The notes: generated by a model not told the origin, from the letters alone. Positions 28,558 to 37,698 are shown, counted from the stretch's first letter. The stretch: 50,176 bases of DNA from Actinophytocola sp. (GCF_009379765.1 NZ_WHTD01000046.1:1-50176); one strand, 5' to 3'. Made by a program: numbers and translations.

Positions 28558-28990
28558 TCACCGTCGAGGCAACAGCCACCGTGGTGCACGCCGCCCGCCT
28601 GCTCAGCAAGCACAACGTCAAGCGCCTCCCCGTCGTCGTCGACGACGACGACGGCAAGCTGGTCGGGATCGTCAGCCGCAAGGACCCGCTGACCGTGTTC
28701 CTGCGCAAGGACGAGGACATCCGCGACGACATCATCACCAACGTCTACGAGCTCGGCCTCGGCATGCCGGACAACCCGGCCACGGTCCGCGTCACCGTCC
28801 ACCACGACAAGGTCACTCTCGGCGGCCAGATCGAGATAAAGAGCCAGCTTCCCCTCGTCGAGCAGATGACCCACCACATCGACGGCGTCGTCGACGGCGT
28901 CGACGTCGACATGTCAATGACCTACCTCCGCGACGACACCCACACCCACCTCCCACCCTCGATGGGCGTCGACATCACCCACGAACGCTG
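28556..28990 (+). pseudogene. CBS/BON protein fragment (C-terminal)
   Basis: Begins in the middle of a protein: VEATATVVHAARLLSKHNVK and RLPVVVDDDDGKLVGIVSRK (second CBS motif), LRKDEDIRDDIITN, then a BON-like VTVHHDKVTLGGQIEIKSQ and VVDGVDVDMSMTYLRDDT. There is no start and the first CBS motif is missing. The reading frame does not stop but runs into the narJ remnant. It is on the opposite strand to the other CBS/BON genes, which suggests that an inversion brought it here. Confidence 0.75.
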
Positions 28991-28994
28991 GCGC

Positions 28995-29308
28995 CGGGGT
29001 CGAGTTCGACAGCACGGAGCTGCCCGACTTCCTACCCGTCGTGCTCGAGTTCGCCGCCACCGCAGACCTGGCGGCTGGCCTGAGCCTGCTACAGGAACAC
29101 CGGGCCGGCCTCGAGCTGCTCCGTCTGGCACTGCTCGATGCCGCCACACCTTATGCCGCCCGTGGAAGCCGTGTGCGCCCTTCTTCCCGGGCCGTCCCCT
29201 TCGGACGTCCAGGCCGCCAAGGCCATGGCGCGTACCGGTCCGCCCCGCGAGCAGGTCGGCCTGGAGCTCGCTCCGTTCGGCACCGTTCCCACCGGAGGTC
29301 CGCGATGA
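28995..29308 (+). pseudogene. narJ: NarJ nitrate reductase chaperone, C-terminal fragment
   Basis: ELPDFLPVVLEFAATADLAA and EHRAGLELLRLALLDAATPY match the C-terminal half of NarJ, the assembly chaperone of respiratory nitrate reductase. A one-base insertion near 29160 shifts the frame before EAVCALLPGPS; the original stop then overlaps the narI start (ATGA). The N-terminal half and the narG and narH genes that normally precede it are absent. Confidence 0.7.
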
Positions 29309-29607
29309 GCTGGCTGGACATCCTGCTGTGGGGTATAGCGCCGTACCTGATGGTCGTCGTGCTCGTCGGCGGCACGATCTGGCGCTACCGCTACGACAAG
29401 TTCGGGTGGACCACCCGATCCTCCGAGCTCTACGAGTCACGGCTTCTGCGAATCGGCAGCCCGCTGTTCCACTTCGGACTGCTCGTGGTGATCATCGGCC
29501 ACGTCATCGGTCTGATCATCCCCAAGAGCCTCACCGACGCGGTCGGGCTCAGTCAGGACGCCTACCACGTCCAGGCCCTGGCGATCGCGTGGTGCACCCT
29601 GATGTAG
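29305..29607 (+). pseudogene. narI: NarI nitrate reductase gamma subunit, N-terminal fragment
   Basis: MSWLDILLWGIAPYLMVVVL (first helix) with the YRYDKFGWTTRSSELYESRL loop and FHFGLLVVIIGHVIGLIIP (second helix with haem-ligand-type His). GGAGG lies 7 bases upstream. At the palindrome GCGATCGC (29581-29588) the gene is fused to the wax-ester-synthase gene on the other strand, so about 150 residues, including the other haem ligands, are lost. No functional nitrate reductase is encoded here. Confidence 0.8.
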
Positions 29608-30002
29608 CAGCCGACCCGGCGGTCCGGCAGGCCGGTCAGGAACCAGATCTCCCACAGCGGCCGGTACCGGTCCAATGGTCGGCGACGGAGTCGTTCGGCG
29701 GCCGGCAGGACATACGCATAGGGCACGTCGACGGCCCGCACGTGGTGCCCGAGGTCGACATCGGCGGCGTCGACCCACAGCGGCCACCCCAGACCCAGGC
29801 GTGGCATGTTGACGGTCTGTCGGAACCGCGGCACCAGCGTCAGGCGCTCCTCGACGGCCTTGCGCGCGGCCTCGATGCGGAAGCGGCCGTCAGGATCGAA
29901 CAAGGTGGTGCCGTCGAGGATGCCGATGGCGCCGATGTCCTGTGGCCAGCCGAGGTCGTCCGGCCACGGCATGCTCAGGTCCTGCGCGCTCAGGCGGTCC
30001 AT
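29581..30002 (-). pseudogene. Wax ester synthase/DGAT, N-terminal fragment
   Basis: MDRLSAQDLSMPWPDDLGWP at 30002, then GTTLFDPDGRFRIEAARKAV, PRFRQTVNMPRLGLGWPLWV and RPLDRYRPLWEIWFLTGLP, the N-terminal condensation-type domain. It stops inside the catalytic HHxxxDG motif, of which only HHAIA remains, at the palindromic junction with narI. In M. tuberculosis, Tgs1 of this family is DosR-controlled and makes triacylglycerol stores. This copy cannot be active. Its start overlaps the end of the SRPBCC-like gene. Confidence 0.8.
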
Positions 30003-30622
30003 CGTGCACCGCCTGACTGTTCGACCCGGGACTTCACACCGTGCGGCATCGAGGTCGACATCAGCAGGTCTGCCGGGACGACAACGGCCCGGCAGCCCGC
30101 GACGAGCCACCACGGCTCGCCGTGCAGCCGCCACCGGCAGACGAACCTGGTCCTGCCCGGGCCGTCCGGCAGGAGGTTGAACGACCAGGTCCAGTCGACG
30201 GCGGCGATGCCCGCCCGGCGCCAGCGCAGCGGCAGGTGCGACGTGGAGTGCAGCACGAGGTGGCGGTCCACGAGGAGATCCGCGACGACGAAGCCGCACT
30301 CCGTCTCAGGTGGACCGTCGGGGGCGAAGTCGCCCACCGCGAGGTGCTGGAGCTCCGGCAGGATCCGGGTCGCACTCGGGCGGTTCGCGGGGAACAGCAA
30401 GCGGTCGACCCAACGTGCCGTATACCACCCACCGCGGTGCCAGCCCATCTGCACCAGCCATGGCCAGATCCGCTCGGGCGGCGCGCCCACGGTGGACGCC
30501 CACGTGACCACGACCTGCGCGTCGCGGACGAGGTCGTCACCCGGCAGCGCCCTCGCGCGGTCCGTCCGGGCGGCCCGGCCCCACCGCATCGCGAGGCGGT
30601 CAGCGGGTGTCGGCGGTGCCAT
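29990..30622 (-). CDS. SRPBCC-like hypothetical protein
   Basis: A protein of about 200 residues. ASTVGAPPERIWPWLVQMGW is typical of the first strand and helix of SRPBCC (START-like, polyketide-cyclase) proteins, which have a hydrophobic ligand cavity. HRGGWYTARWVDRLL and VDWTWSFNLLPDGPGRTRFV follow. Start ATG 30622 overlaps the ppdK end; ATG 30589 is an alternative. It ends inside the start of the wax-ester-synthase gene, suggesting an original ppdK-SRPBCC-WS/DGAT operon. The ligand is unknown. Confidence 0.65.
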   Translation of the reverse strand: MAPPTPADRLAMRWGRAARTDRARALPGDDLVRDAQVVVTWASTVGAPPERIWPWLVQMGWHRGGWYTARWVDRLLFPANRPSATRILPELQHLAVGDFAPDGPPETECGFVVADLLVDRHLVLHSTSHLPLRWRRAGIAAVDWTWSFNLLPDGPGRTRFVCRWRLHGEPWWLVAGCRAVVVPADLLMSTSMPHGVKSRVEQSGGARWTA

Positions 30623-32240
30623 CGGTCTCGCCGATCGCGGCGCGACCGGCCTCCAGCCGAGCGACCGGGACGCGGAAGGGGGAGCAGGACACGTAGTCCA
30701 GTCCGACCTCGTGGAAGAACTGGATCGACTCGGGGTCACCGCCGTGCTCGCCGCACACACCGAGACCTATGTCGGGCCGGACGGCCCGGCCCCGCGCGAC
30801 GGCCAGGGCGATCAGGCGACCGACGCCGTCGCGGTCGAGGGTCTCGAATGGCGAGACGGTAAAGACACGCTCGGTCAGGTAGGTCGGGAAGAACGAGGAC
30901 TCCACGTCGTCGCGCGAGAAACCCCACGTCGTCTGGGTGAGGTCGTTGGTGCCGAACGAGAAGAACCGCGCCGTCTCGGCAATGCGGTCGGCGGTGAGCG
31001 CGGCCCGGGGCAACTCGATCATCGTGCCGATCTCGTGTGGTGAGTCCACACCGGACTCGGTCGCGACCTCGTCGAGGACGCGGTACGCGCGTTCGGCGAC
31101 GATCTCCAGCTCACGTGCGTCGCCGACGAGCGGGATCATGATCTCCACGTGCGGGCTGCCACCGGCGCGTGCGCGGGCTGCCGCGGCCTCGGCGATCGCT
31201 CGGACCTGCATGTCGTACAGGCCGGCGATGACCAGGCCGAGCCGGACGCCGCGCATGCCCAGCATCGGGTTCTCCTCGTGCAGCCGGTTGACCGCGCGCA
31301 GCAGCCGCTGCGACGGGTTCGGCTGCTCGAGCGCCTCGGCGACCGCCGCCCGGGCGGTGAGCTCGGTGCGGTCGGGCAGGAACTCGTGCAGCGGCGGGTC
31401 GAGCAGCCGGATCGTGACCGGCAGACCGTCCATCTCGGACAGGATGTCGACGAAGTCGGCCCGCTGCAACGGCAGCAGCGTTGCCAGGGCATCGTCGCGT
31501 TCGGCGGCGTCCTCGGCGAGGATGAGCCGCTCGACGAGCTCGCGACGCTCGCCGAGGAACATGTGCTCGGTGCGGCACAGGCCGATCCCGGTCGCACCGA
31601 GGCGGCGTGCCCGGTGGGAGTCGGCCGCGGTGTCGGCGTTGGCACGCACCATGATCCGGTCGACCGCCCACACGAGGTCGTCTGCGTCGGAGGCGCGACG
31701 ACCCTCGAAGTACTCGACGACCGGCGACGACACCACCGACACCTCGCCGAGGTAGACCAGTCCGGACGTGCCGTCGACGGAGATGACGTCGCCCTCGGCC
31801 ACGACGGTGCCGTCGGCCGTGGCGAACCGGCGGGCCGCGGTGTCGATGTCCAGCGACTCCGCCCCGCAGACACACGTGCGGCCCAGTCCGCGCGCCACGA
31901 CCGCGGCGTGGGAGGTCTTGCCGCCACGACTGGTCAGCACGCCCCGAGCGTGGATCAGGCCGTCGAGGTCGTCGGGGTTGGTCTCGCGGCGGACCAGGAT
32001 CACCGCCGCGCCCTCGGCCCGGGCGACGGCGGTGGCGGAGTCGAACACCACCTCGCCGACTGCGGCGCCAGGGGAGGCTGCCACTCCGGTCGCGATCGGA
32101 CGGACCTCCGTGCCGGTGGCGAAGCGCGGGAACATCAGCTGGGCGAGCTGGGCGCCGGACACCCGGCGCAGCGCCTCGTCGGCGTCGATGAGCCCCTCCT
32201 CGCGGAGCGCGTGCCTGCGCCACTCCAGGCGCCCGGTCGT
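30600..32240 (-). pseudogene. ppdK: Pyruvate, phosphate dikinase, C-terminal two thirds
   Basis: From RLEWRRHALREEGLIDADEA onward the sequence is a clean PPDK. The swivelling phosphohistidine domain has GVLTSRGGKTSHAAVVARGL with the catalytic His. The PEP/pyruvate barrel has RANADTAADSHRARRLGATG, EENPMLGMRGVRLGL and GLGVCGEHGGDPESIQFF with the catalytic Cys. The N-terminal ATP-grasp domain (about 350 residues) is missing. The frame closes at a stop at 32274-32276 and no good start is seen; GTG 32162 is the first candidate. The remaining part could at most bind PEP or accept phosphate. No frameshift was found in the retained part. Confidence 0.88.
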
Positions 32241-32368
32241 TCTCGTCCCCGTGACCGACTGACCTGTACCCCATCAGTGAATCGTGATGTCCCAACGGCG
32301 TCGAGGTCGAGCCGCTTGGCGAGCCGCGCAGTGCTCGACGCATCCACCCCGCCACGCAGGAATCCCCA

Positions 32369-32557
32369 TTACGCAGATACTCCGCTCGTGGGTCGGATCA
32401 GCCCGGCGTGCAGCTGGATCGTGGTGGGCTTGCCGACACCGTTCTGGCCCCCAGGTACCGAACAGAACACCGCCGGCACGTCGAGGTCCGGATCAACGAG
32501 TGCCCGTTTGCCACACAGCGCTTGGTCAGGTCCTGTGGTGTCGATGACCGTATTCAC
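32369..32557 (-). pseudogene. ABC transporter ATPase fragment
   Basis: A degraded N-terminus of a drug-type ABC ATPase: MNTVIDTTG, GKRALVDPDLDVPA, then QNGVGKPTTIQLHAGLIRPT. The Walker A motif is damaged (NGVGKPTT instead of NGAGKTTT), and the part before it is altered. Nothing of the rest of the gene is present. Positions 32241-32368 between it and the ppdK remnant contain no gene. Confidence 0.6.
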
Positions 32558-32567
32558 GAGTGTGTGT

Positions 32568-33150
32568 CTAGTCGTCCCAGCCGATCGACACGGGGGTCGT
32601 GGTGGTGAGCACGACGGCGGTCACGCCGGGGACGGTGCGGGCGAGCGCGGCGACGACGTCGCGTTCCGCGTCGTCGGCGAAGTCGCCGCTGACGGCGACG
32701 GCGCCGTCGGTCACCTCGATCGCCCAGCGCCGCCGGCTGCCGGCGTAGTCGTCGAGCAGCCTGCGCAGGTTCGCCTTGATCACGTCGTCGTCGCGGACCA
32801 GCGTGCGCAGCAGATCACGACGGGCGACCACGCCGATCAGCAGGCCCTGCTCCACGACCGGCAGGCTGCGTAGGCGCCCGGCGAGCATCCGCTCGGCGAT
32901 CACGCCGATCTCGGTGGCCGGACCGACGACCTCGACCGGGCTGGCCATCGCGGTCGAGACCAACGCGTCCCGGCCACCCTTGCTGGAGTCGACGCGCAAC
33001 GCGTCCGACTCGCTGAAGATCCCGACCACCGTCGGCGACGACCGGCACGGCGGCGAAACCGTTCTCCGTCAGCACGGTGGTCGCCTCCCGGACAGTGGTC
33101 CGCGTGTCGACGCTGACCACCGGCCGGCTCATGACATCTCTTGCGCGCAT
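32568..33150 (-). pseudogene. CBS-pair plus BON protein, one frameshift
   Basis: MRARDVMSRPVVSVDTRTTV at 33150 (AAGGAGAAGG upstream), FAAVPVVAD, then a shift near 33040 and VVGIFSESDALRVD, LRSLPVVEQGLLIGVVARRD and DGAVAVSGDFADDAERDVVA (BON). Close in sequence to the copy at 27536-28139. It is the last gene after the Acg/Usp operon, separated by 16 bases, so it is probably co-transcribed. One missing base separates it from a functional reading frame. Confidence 0.78.
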
Positions 33151-33166
33151 GATCCTTCTCCTTTGC

Positions 33167-34069
33167 TCAGCCGGGAGAATCCGTGTGAACCACGGCGACC
33201 GGGCATTGTGCGTGATGCAACAGGTTCTGGCTCGTCGAGCCGAGGACGAGGCTGCGGAACGCGCCGCGGCCCCGGCGACCCACGACGACCAGCTGCGCGG
33301 TCGGCGAACAGCGACGCAACGCCCGGCCCGGCCGGTCGTGCACCACCTCGCGCTGGATCCGTACATCCGGGTACTTCTCCTGCCAACCCGCCAACCGCTC
33401 GGCGATCGTCTCGTCCGCCTCCTGCGCCAACCGGGTGAGGTCCAACGGCGCGTTGGTGCCCGAGAGCGAGAGCGCGAACAGCGACTCGGTCCAAGCGTGC
33501 ACCGCCACCAGGTACGTACCCCGGGCGCACGCCTCGGCGAACGCGAACGCCACCGCCGCCTCACTGACCTCGGTGCCATCCACGCCGACGACGACCGGGC
33601 CGGTGTCGAGGGGCGGGCGGTCGGCCGCGACGCCGCGGACGATCACGACCGGGCTGTGGGCCCGGCCCGCGACGGCGACAGACGTGCACCCGACGAGCAG
33701 GCCGGTGAGTGCGCTGAGCCCGCGGGTGCCGAGGACGAGCATCGAAGCGTTGTCGGACTCGTGGATCAGCGCGTTCGCCACCGGCATGGCCTCGAGCACG
33801 ATCTCGACGGGCAGGGCGGGGTCGATCTCGGCGGCGGCCTTCCGCGTCTCGGACAGCCATCGCCTGCCCTGCTCGCGCATCCCGTCCAGGAGCGACTTCT
33901 GCAGGGTGATTCCCGACGGCAGGCCGAGCGGGAGCTCGTAGGCGTGCACCAGCCGCAGCGGCACCCGATCGCGGATGGCGACCTTCGCGGCCCAGCGCAC
34001 CGCCTGCAGCGCGGAGGCCGAGCCGTCGACACCGACAACGACGGACCGGGAGTTGTGGTGGGTGGTCAT
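33167..34069 (-). CDS. Two-domain universal stress protein
   Basis: A 300-residue tandem Usp protein: VVVGVDGSASALQAVRWA and LGTRGLSALTGLLVGCTS in the first domain, VVVGVDGTEVSEAAVAFAFA and VVGRRGRGAFRSLVLGSTS in the second. The G-x2-G-x9-G-S/T ATP-binding pattern is present in both. M. tuberculosis has several such DosR-controlled tandem Usp proteins (for example Rv2005c, Rv2623). Its start overlaps the stop of the next Usp gene upstream (ATGA). It is the intact relative of the damaged copy at 25933-26790. Confidence 0.9.
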   Translation of the reverse strand: MTTHHNSRSVVVGVDGSASALQAVRWAAKVAIRDRVPLRLVHAYELPLGLPSGITLQKSLLDGMREQGRRWLSETRKAAAEIDPALPVEIVLEAMPVANALIHESDNASMLVLGTRGLSALTGLLVGCTSVAVAGRAHSPVVIVRGVAADRPPLDTGPVVVGVDGTEVSEAAVAFAFAEACARGTYLVAVHAWTESLFALSLSGTNAPLDLTRLAQEADETIAERLAGWQEKYPDVRIQREVVHDRPGRALRRCSPTAQLVVVGRRGRGAFRSLVLGSTSQNLLHHAQCPVAVVHTDSPG

Positions 34070-35010
34070 GACACCTCTCCTCGGGTGAGATCGGGCCGCT
34101 CGGAGGGCGCCCGCTTCTCCCTGCGGACGACCACGACGGGGCACTCGGCGTGGCGCAGCAGGGATTGGCTCACCGAGCCGAGCCCCAGCCCGGTGAGGCC
34201 GCTACGACCGCGAGAGCCGACGACGACCAGCTGGGCGTCGGCGGCGTGCTGGAGCAGTGCGCGACGCGGACGGTCGCGCTCGACGACGCGGCGCACCTCC
34301 ACGTCGGGGAACTTGTCAACCCAGCCGGCGAGGACGTTGTCGAGTAGCCGGGTCTCCTCGGCCTCGACCCGGTCCCAGTCGATGGTCCGTGGCAGCGCGG
34401 CCCATGCCCCGGCCATGTCCACGTCGACCCAGGTGTGCACGGCCAGCAGCGGAACCTTCCGGGCAGCGGCGGCCTCGAACGCGAACTCGACCGCGGCCTC
34501 GCTGAGCGTGGAACCGTCGACGCCGACCACGACCGGCCCTGCCTCAGGTGGCGGACGGTCCGCTGTGGACGCCCGGACGACCACGACGGGGCAATGGCTG
34601 TGCGCCGACAGCGCCACCGCGACCGAGCCGACCAGCAGTCCGGTGAAGCCGCCGAGACCGCGGGAGCCGAGCACGACCAGCTGCGCCGTCGCCGACTCGC
34701 CGACCAGGACGTCAGCGGTGATGCCGTCACGCAGGTCGGTGCTCAGTGCGAGGTCGGGCACCGCGGTTCGTGCCGTGCCGGCGGCCTGGTTGAGCCAGTG
34801 CCGACCCTGCATGAGGATGGCGTCGTGGTACGCGGGCGGCGGGGCGACCTGCGGCGGGTGCCGCACCGGGACCAGGTAGCACACGTGCACCAGCCGCAGC
34901 AGGGCGTGGCGGCGCTGCGCCTCATGCGCGGCCCAACGCACCGCGCGCAACGCGGACGCGGAACCATCCACGCCCACTACGACGGGGTGTTGTTCGGCGT
35001 TCGTCGTCAC
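34066..35010 (-). CDS. Two-domain universal stress protein
   Basis: A 314-residue tandem Usp protein: VVVGVDGSASALRAVRWAAH, LGSRGLGGFTGLLVGSVA, VVVGVDGSTLSEAAVEFAFE and VVGSRGRSGLTGLGLGSVS, with ATP-binding loops in both halves, and a charged C-terminal tail. Start GTG 35010 overlaps the stop of the Acg-like gene (GTGA), with GAGGAGG nearby. It lies second to last in the coupled Acg-Acg-Usp-Usp unit. Confidence 0.9.
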   Translation of the reverse strand: MTTNAEQHPVVVGVDGSASALRAVRWAAHEAQRRHALLRLVHVCYLVPVRHPPQVAPPPAYHDAILMQGRHWLNQAAGTARTAVPDLALSTDLRDGITADVLVGESATAQLVVLGSRGLGGFTGLLVGSVAVALSAHSHCPVVVVRASTADRPPPEAGPVVVGVDGSTLSEAAVEFAFEAAAARKVPLLAVHTWVDVDMAGAWAALPRTIDWDRVEAEETRLLDNVLAGWVDKFPDVEVRRVVERDRPRRALLQHAADAQLVVVGSRGRSGLTGLGLGSVSQSLLRHAECPVVVVRREKRAPSERPDLTRGEVS

Positions 35011-36002
35011 GAGTCCTCCTCGGTCCGGCCGCGTGACGCGGCGTGCTCGGAGGTCGGGTGCCCGAAGCGCAGGAGAGCCTGGGGAAACCCGGCCAGGAAC
35101 AGTCCTTCGATCAGCCCTGCCCGAACTTCGGCCAGGTGGAAGGGCTGGGTGAGGATCGAGCCCACGAGGCCGGCCGCGGTCGCGGCCAACCAGGTGGCCT
35201 GCGCGGCCATGCCCGCCCGGACCTGGTCGAGCCGGCCGTCGTCGGGCGTCTCGACCAGCAGCAGACACTCGCGGCTGAGCCGGGCGGTGAGTGTGACCTC
35301 GTCCGGGATCCTGGTCGACCGGCGGATCAGCCCCGCCCAGGGCAGCGTGGCGAGCGGCCTCGGCACGTCGGCCACCCCCTCACCCGGTGCCGGGTTCGGA
35401 CCTGGCGCGGTCCACGCCGACAGCTCGCGCTGGTAGGCGCGATCGGCCCGCAGCACGAGTGCGGCATGGTCGAACACCTTTGCCAGCACGGCGGTCTCCT
35501 CGTCCGTGCGGACCGGCCGTGTCTGCACGCCGTCCGTGTGGGAGGCGGACACCAACCGGCGCAGGTCGGTCGGGCTCACCGGCATCGCGGCGAACGGTTG
35601 GCGGTGGCTGTGCCGCCGCGACACGGCCGCGTAGCGGTCGAGGTCCACTTCGGACGGTGATCGACGGGTCCGGGCTCGGACCACGGCGACCTCGTCGCGC
35701 CGGGTGCGGTTCGGGAGCAGCTCGAGCTCCGGCTCCCAGCCGAGGATCCGCATCGCGAGTACCAGGTTCTCCACCGCCGCCCCACACGAGATCAGCTGGT
35801 CACGGCCGAGCGGGTCGTGCCGAGGCAACACGCGGTCCAACCGCTGGAACAACGACGCCCCGTGCGCGTCGTCGTGGAACTCCAGCACCCACGGCTGGGT
35901 GTTGTGCACCGACGGCGCCGCCCGGACCGCCGCCCGCACGACCTCAATCTCGCCCCGAGTCCACCGGCCCTGTGGCACTGGTTCGCTCGCACGCTCACTC
36001 AT
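35007..36002 (-). CDS. Acg-like nitroreductase-family protein
   Basis: A 331-residue protein with two nitroreductase-like halves. The N-terminal part has VRAAPSVHNTQPWVLEF and SCGAAVENLVLAMRILGWEP; the second half has YAAVSRRHSHRQPFAAM and ATAAGLVGSILTQPF. The pattern matches the Acg subfamily (Rv2032, Rv3131, Rv3127), DosR-controlled flavin-binding proteins. In characterised members a lid blocks the usual substrate site and nitroreductase activity was not shown, so they may store FMN. Translationally coupled on both sides (ATGA with the upstream paralogue, GTGA with Usp). Confidence 0.88.
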   Translation of the reverse strand: MSERASEPVPQGRWTRGEIEVVRAAVRAAPSVHNTQPWVLEFHDDAHGASLFQRLDRVLPRHDPLGRDQLISCGAAVENLVLAMRILGWEPELELLPNRTRRDEVAVVRARTRRSPSEVDLDRYAAVSRRHSHRQPFAAMPVSPTDLRRLVSASHTDGVQTRPVRTDEETAVLAKVFDHAALVLRADRAYQRELSAWTAPGPNPAPGEGVADVPRPLATLPWAGLIRRSTRIPDEVTLTARLSRECLLLVETPDDGRLDQVRAGMAAQATWLAATAAGLVGSILTQPFHLAEVRAGLIEGLFLAGFPQALLRFGHPTSEHAASRGRTEEDS

Positions 36003-36991
36003 GACGTCACCCCGTGACTCGTCGGGAAGGTGGCCACCGCCGAGACGGAACGGCGCGGGGTGGGGGCGGCCGGGTCGCCGTAGCCGATGCGGAGCGCGGT
36101 CTGCGGGTGGCGCCGCCCGCCGAGAAGGGTCCGCACGGCGGCCCGGATGTAGGGCACCTCGATCGGCTGGGACAGGAACGACACGCCCAACCCGGTTGTG
36201 GTGGCGCTGAGCAGGACGCGCTGCATTGCCTGGCCGGCGCGAAGCCGGTCCCGGATGGTGTCGCCGGCCGACGTGAGCACCGCGACCAGCGGCTCCTGCT
36301 CGAACTCACGTCGCGGCGTGGTAACCCCGTGGTGGTAGTGGCGCAGCTTCAGCAACTCCCCACCGATCGGCCGCGGACCACCCGCTGACCGCGGCACGCC
36401 GTCCGGCCGGCCCGGCACGCCGGTCGTCCACATACGAAGCTCCGCTTGGAAGGCCGGATCCTCTTCTTGCAGGTGATCGGCGCGGCGCAACAGGTCGGCG
36501 AACGTCTCGAGCGCTCGCGGTGTGTCGAGCATGGTCAGCTGGGCGCCCTCCTGCTCGGCCGCGTGGACGAGGGCCTGGCGAAGGGCGGCAGGCACCGGCC
36601 GGTCGTGGAAGGGCCGGCGGTTGGTCGCCCGCCGGTGGATCGCGGTCGCGAGCGAGCGGATCTCCGGCGACGGCATCCGGTACCCGCCGATCCGGACCGT
36701 GGCCAGGTGGTCCGGCCGAGTCGGATCGGGCAGCAGGTCGGTCACCACGGCATGGTCGGCCGCCCGCAGCGCGAGGGTCAGGTTGAGCAAGGCCGCGCCG
36801 CAGGACAGCTGCGCCTCCCGCGCGTCCGGGTCGGCAACCGACAGCACACGCTCCCGATCGAGGTGGAGCTCGACCCGGGGCGGGGCGACGACGAAGCGCC
36901 ACGGCTGGGTGTTGTGCACCGAGGGCGCCCTGGTCGCCGCATGCAGCGCACGGTCGATGACCTCGTGCGGTGTGGTGTCGCTGGTGCTCAT
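35999..36991 (-). CDS. Acg-like nitroreductase-family protein, first gene of the operon
   Basis: A 330-residue paralogue of the next gene: ATRAPSVHNTQPWRFVVAPP, LSCGAALLNLTLALRAADHA, IHRRATNRRPFHDRPVPAA and TTTGLGVSFLSQPIEVPYIR. Start ATG 36991 has AGGAG 9 bases upstream; the frame is open further upstream, but without a binding site. It heads a leftward operon of two Acg, two Usp and one CBS/BON gene. A weaker DosR-type box lies about 90 bases upstream. Confidence 0.88.
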   Translation of the reverse strand: MSTSDTTPHEVIDRALHAATRAPSVHNTQPWRFVVAPPRVELHLDRERVLSVADPDAREAQLSCGAALLNLTLALRAADHAVVTDLLPDPTRPDHLATVRIGGYRMPSPEIRSLATAIHRRATNRRPFHDRPVPAALRQALVHAAEQEGAQLTMLDTPRALETFADLLRRADHLQEEDPAFQAELRMWTTGVPGRPDGVPRSAGGPRPIGGELLKLRHYHHGVTTPRREFEQEPLVAVLTSAGDTIRDRLRAGQAMQRVLLSATTTGLGVSFLSQPIEVPYIRAAVRTLLGGRRHPQTALRIGYGDPAAPTPRRSVSAVATFPTSHGVTS

Positions 36992-37080
36992 CGGCTCAGC
37001 TCCTGAGTGGTTCGCGGTCTTCACTTGCAGCGTCGTCCCTCGACCGGCCGCGCGGCAGCGGCGAGATTCCCTGATCAGCA

Positions 37081-37094
37081 GGGCACTTCGTCCC
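37081..37094 (-). promoter_or_regulatory. Weak DosR-type box ahead of the Acg-Usp operon
   Basis: Plus strand GGGCACTTCGTCCC. One half-site (GTCCC) is perfect and the other differs, 10 of 14 matches to the palindromic consensus. Position and context favour a role, but the match alone is weak. Confidence 0.35.
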
Positions 37095-37145
37095 ATCCGG
37101 TCAGGAGCGGTGGCCGTGCCAGTCGGGCTCCACCTGTGCCCACTC

Positions 37146-37698
37146 CTAGCCCCAGCTGCGATAGCGGCGGCGGTTGAGCAGGTGGTGCAGGCCCACCTGG
37201 CACGACGCGAGCAGACCTGCGACGGTCAGCCAGCCGACCGCGGCGATCATCACAGCGGCGAGTCCGGCATCAGCCGAGCTGACGGGTGGGCCGACGACTC
37301 GGCCGCCCTGGTCCAGCCAGATCTCGACCTCCGCACCCGACTTGAGGCCCTTGTTGGCCCGGACGAGGCCCGTCTGCGTGGAGCCGTCCGGTAGCTGCCA
37401 CTCGGCCCGCACGTCGGACTTGCCGGTGGCGGCGATCCTATGACCGCCAGGCTTGGCATCGGCGTCGACGATCAGAGTGGCGACCGTTTCGTGCCGGGTC
37501 CGGGCATGCTGCTCACCTTTCGCGGAGATGTCCGCTGGGCGACCGAGCATCAGCATGATCGGCAACAGGAGCAAAGCGGCCAGCACGACCAAGACCAGCA
37601 CGAGGCTTTCCAGGCGGTCGCCCCTGGGACACAGGATTGCCGTGTGGCCGCATCAGCCTGACCAGTCGCATCATCGGTGAGCTCGCGATGCCGTTCAT
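37146..37698 (-). pseudogene. Rv1733c-like membrane protein, one frameshift
   Basis: MNGIASSPMMRLVRLMRPHG at 37698 (GGAGACGG upstream), then after an extra base in a G run near 37621 SLVLVLVVLAALLLLPIMLM (first membrane helix), an extracytoplasmic domain with ATLIVDAD, AEWQLPDGSTQTGLV and VEIWLDQGGRVVGPPVS, and VMIAAVGWLTVAGLLASC (second helix) with an Arg-rich tail. This layout matches Rv1733c, a DosR-regulated protein. Its start overlaps the stop of the DUF1918-like gene (ATGA). Confidence 0.75.

Noticed and set aside
28995..29607. Functional respiratory nitrate reductase
   Set aside because: Only half of narJ and the start of narI are left; narG and narH are absent.
28188..31043. A 951-codon open frame on the plus strand
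   Set aside because: It strings together pieces of a CBS/BON remnant with the antisense of ppdK and SRPBCC genes. Only the part at 28556-28990 shows protein-like sequence.
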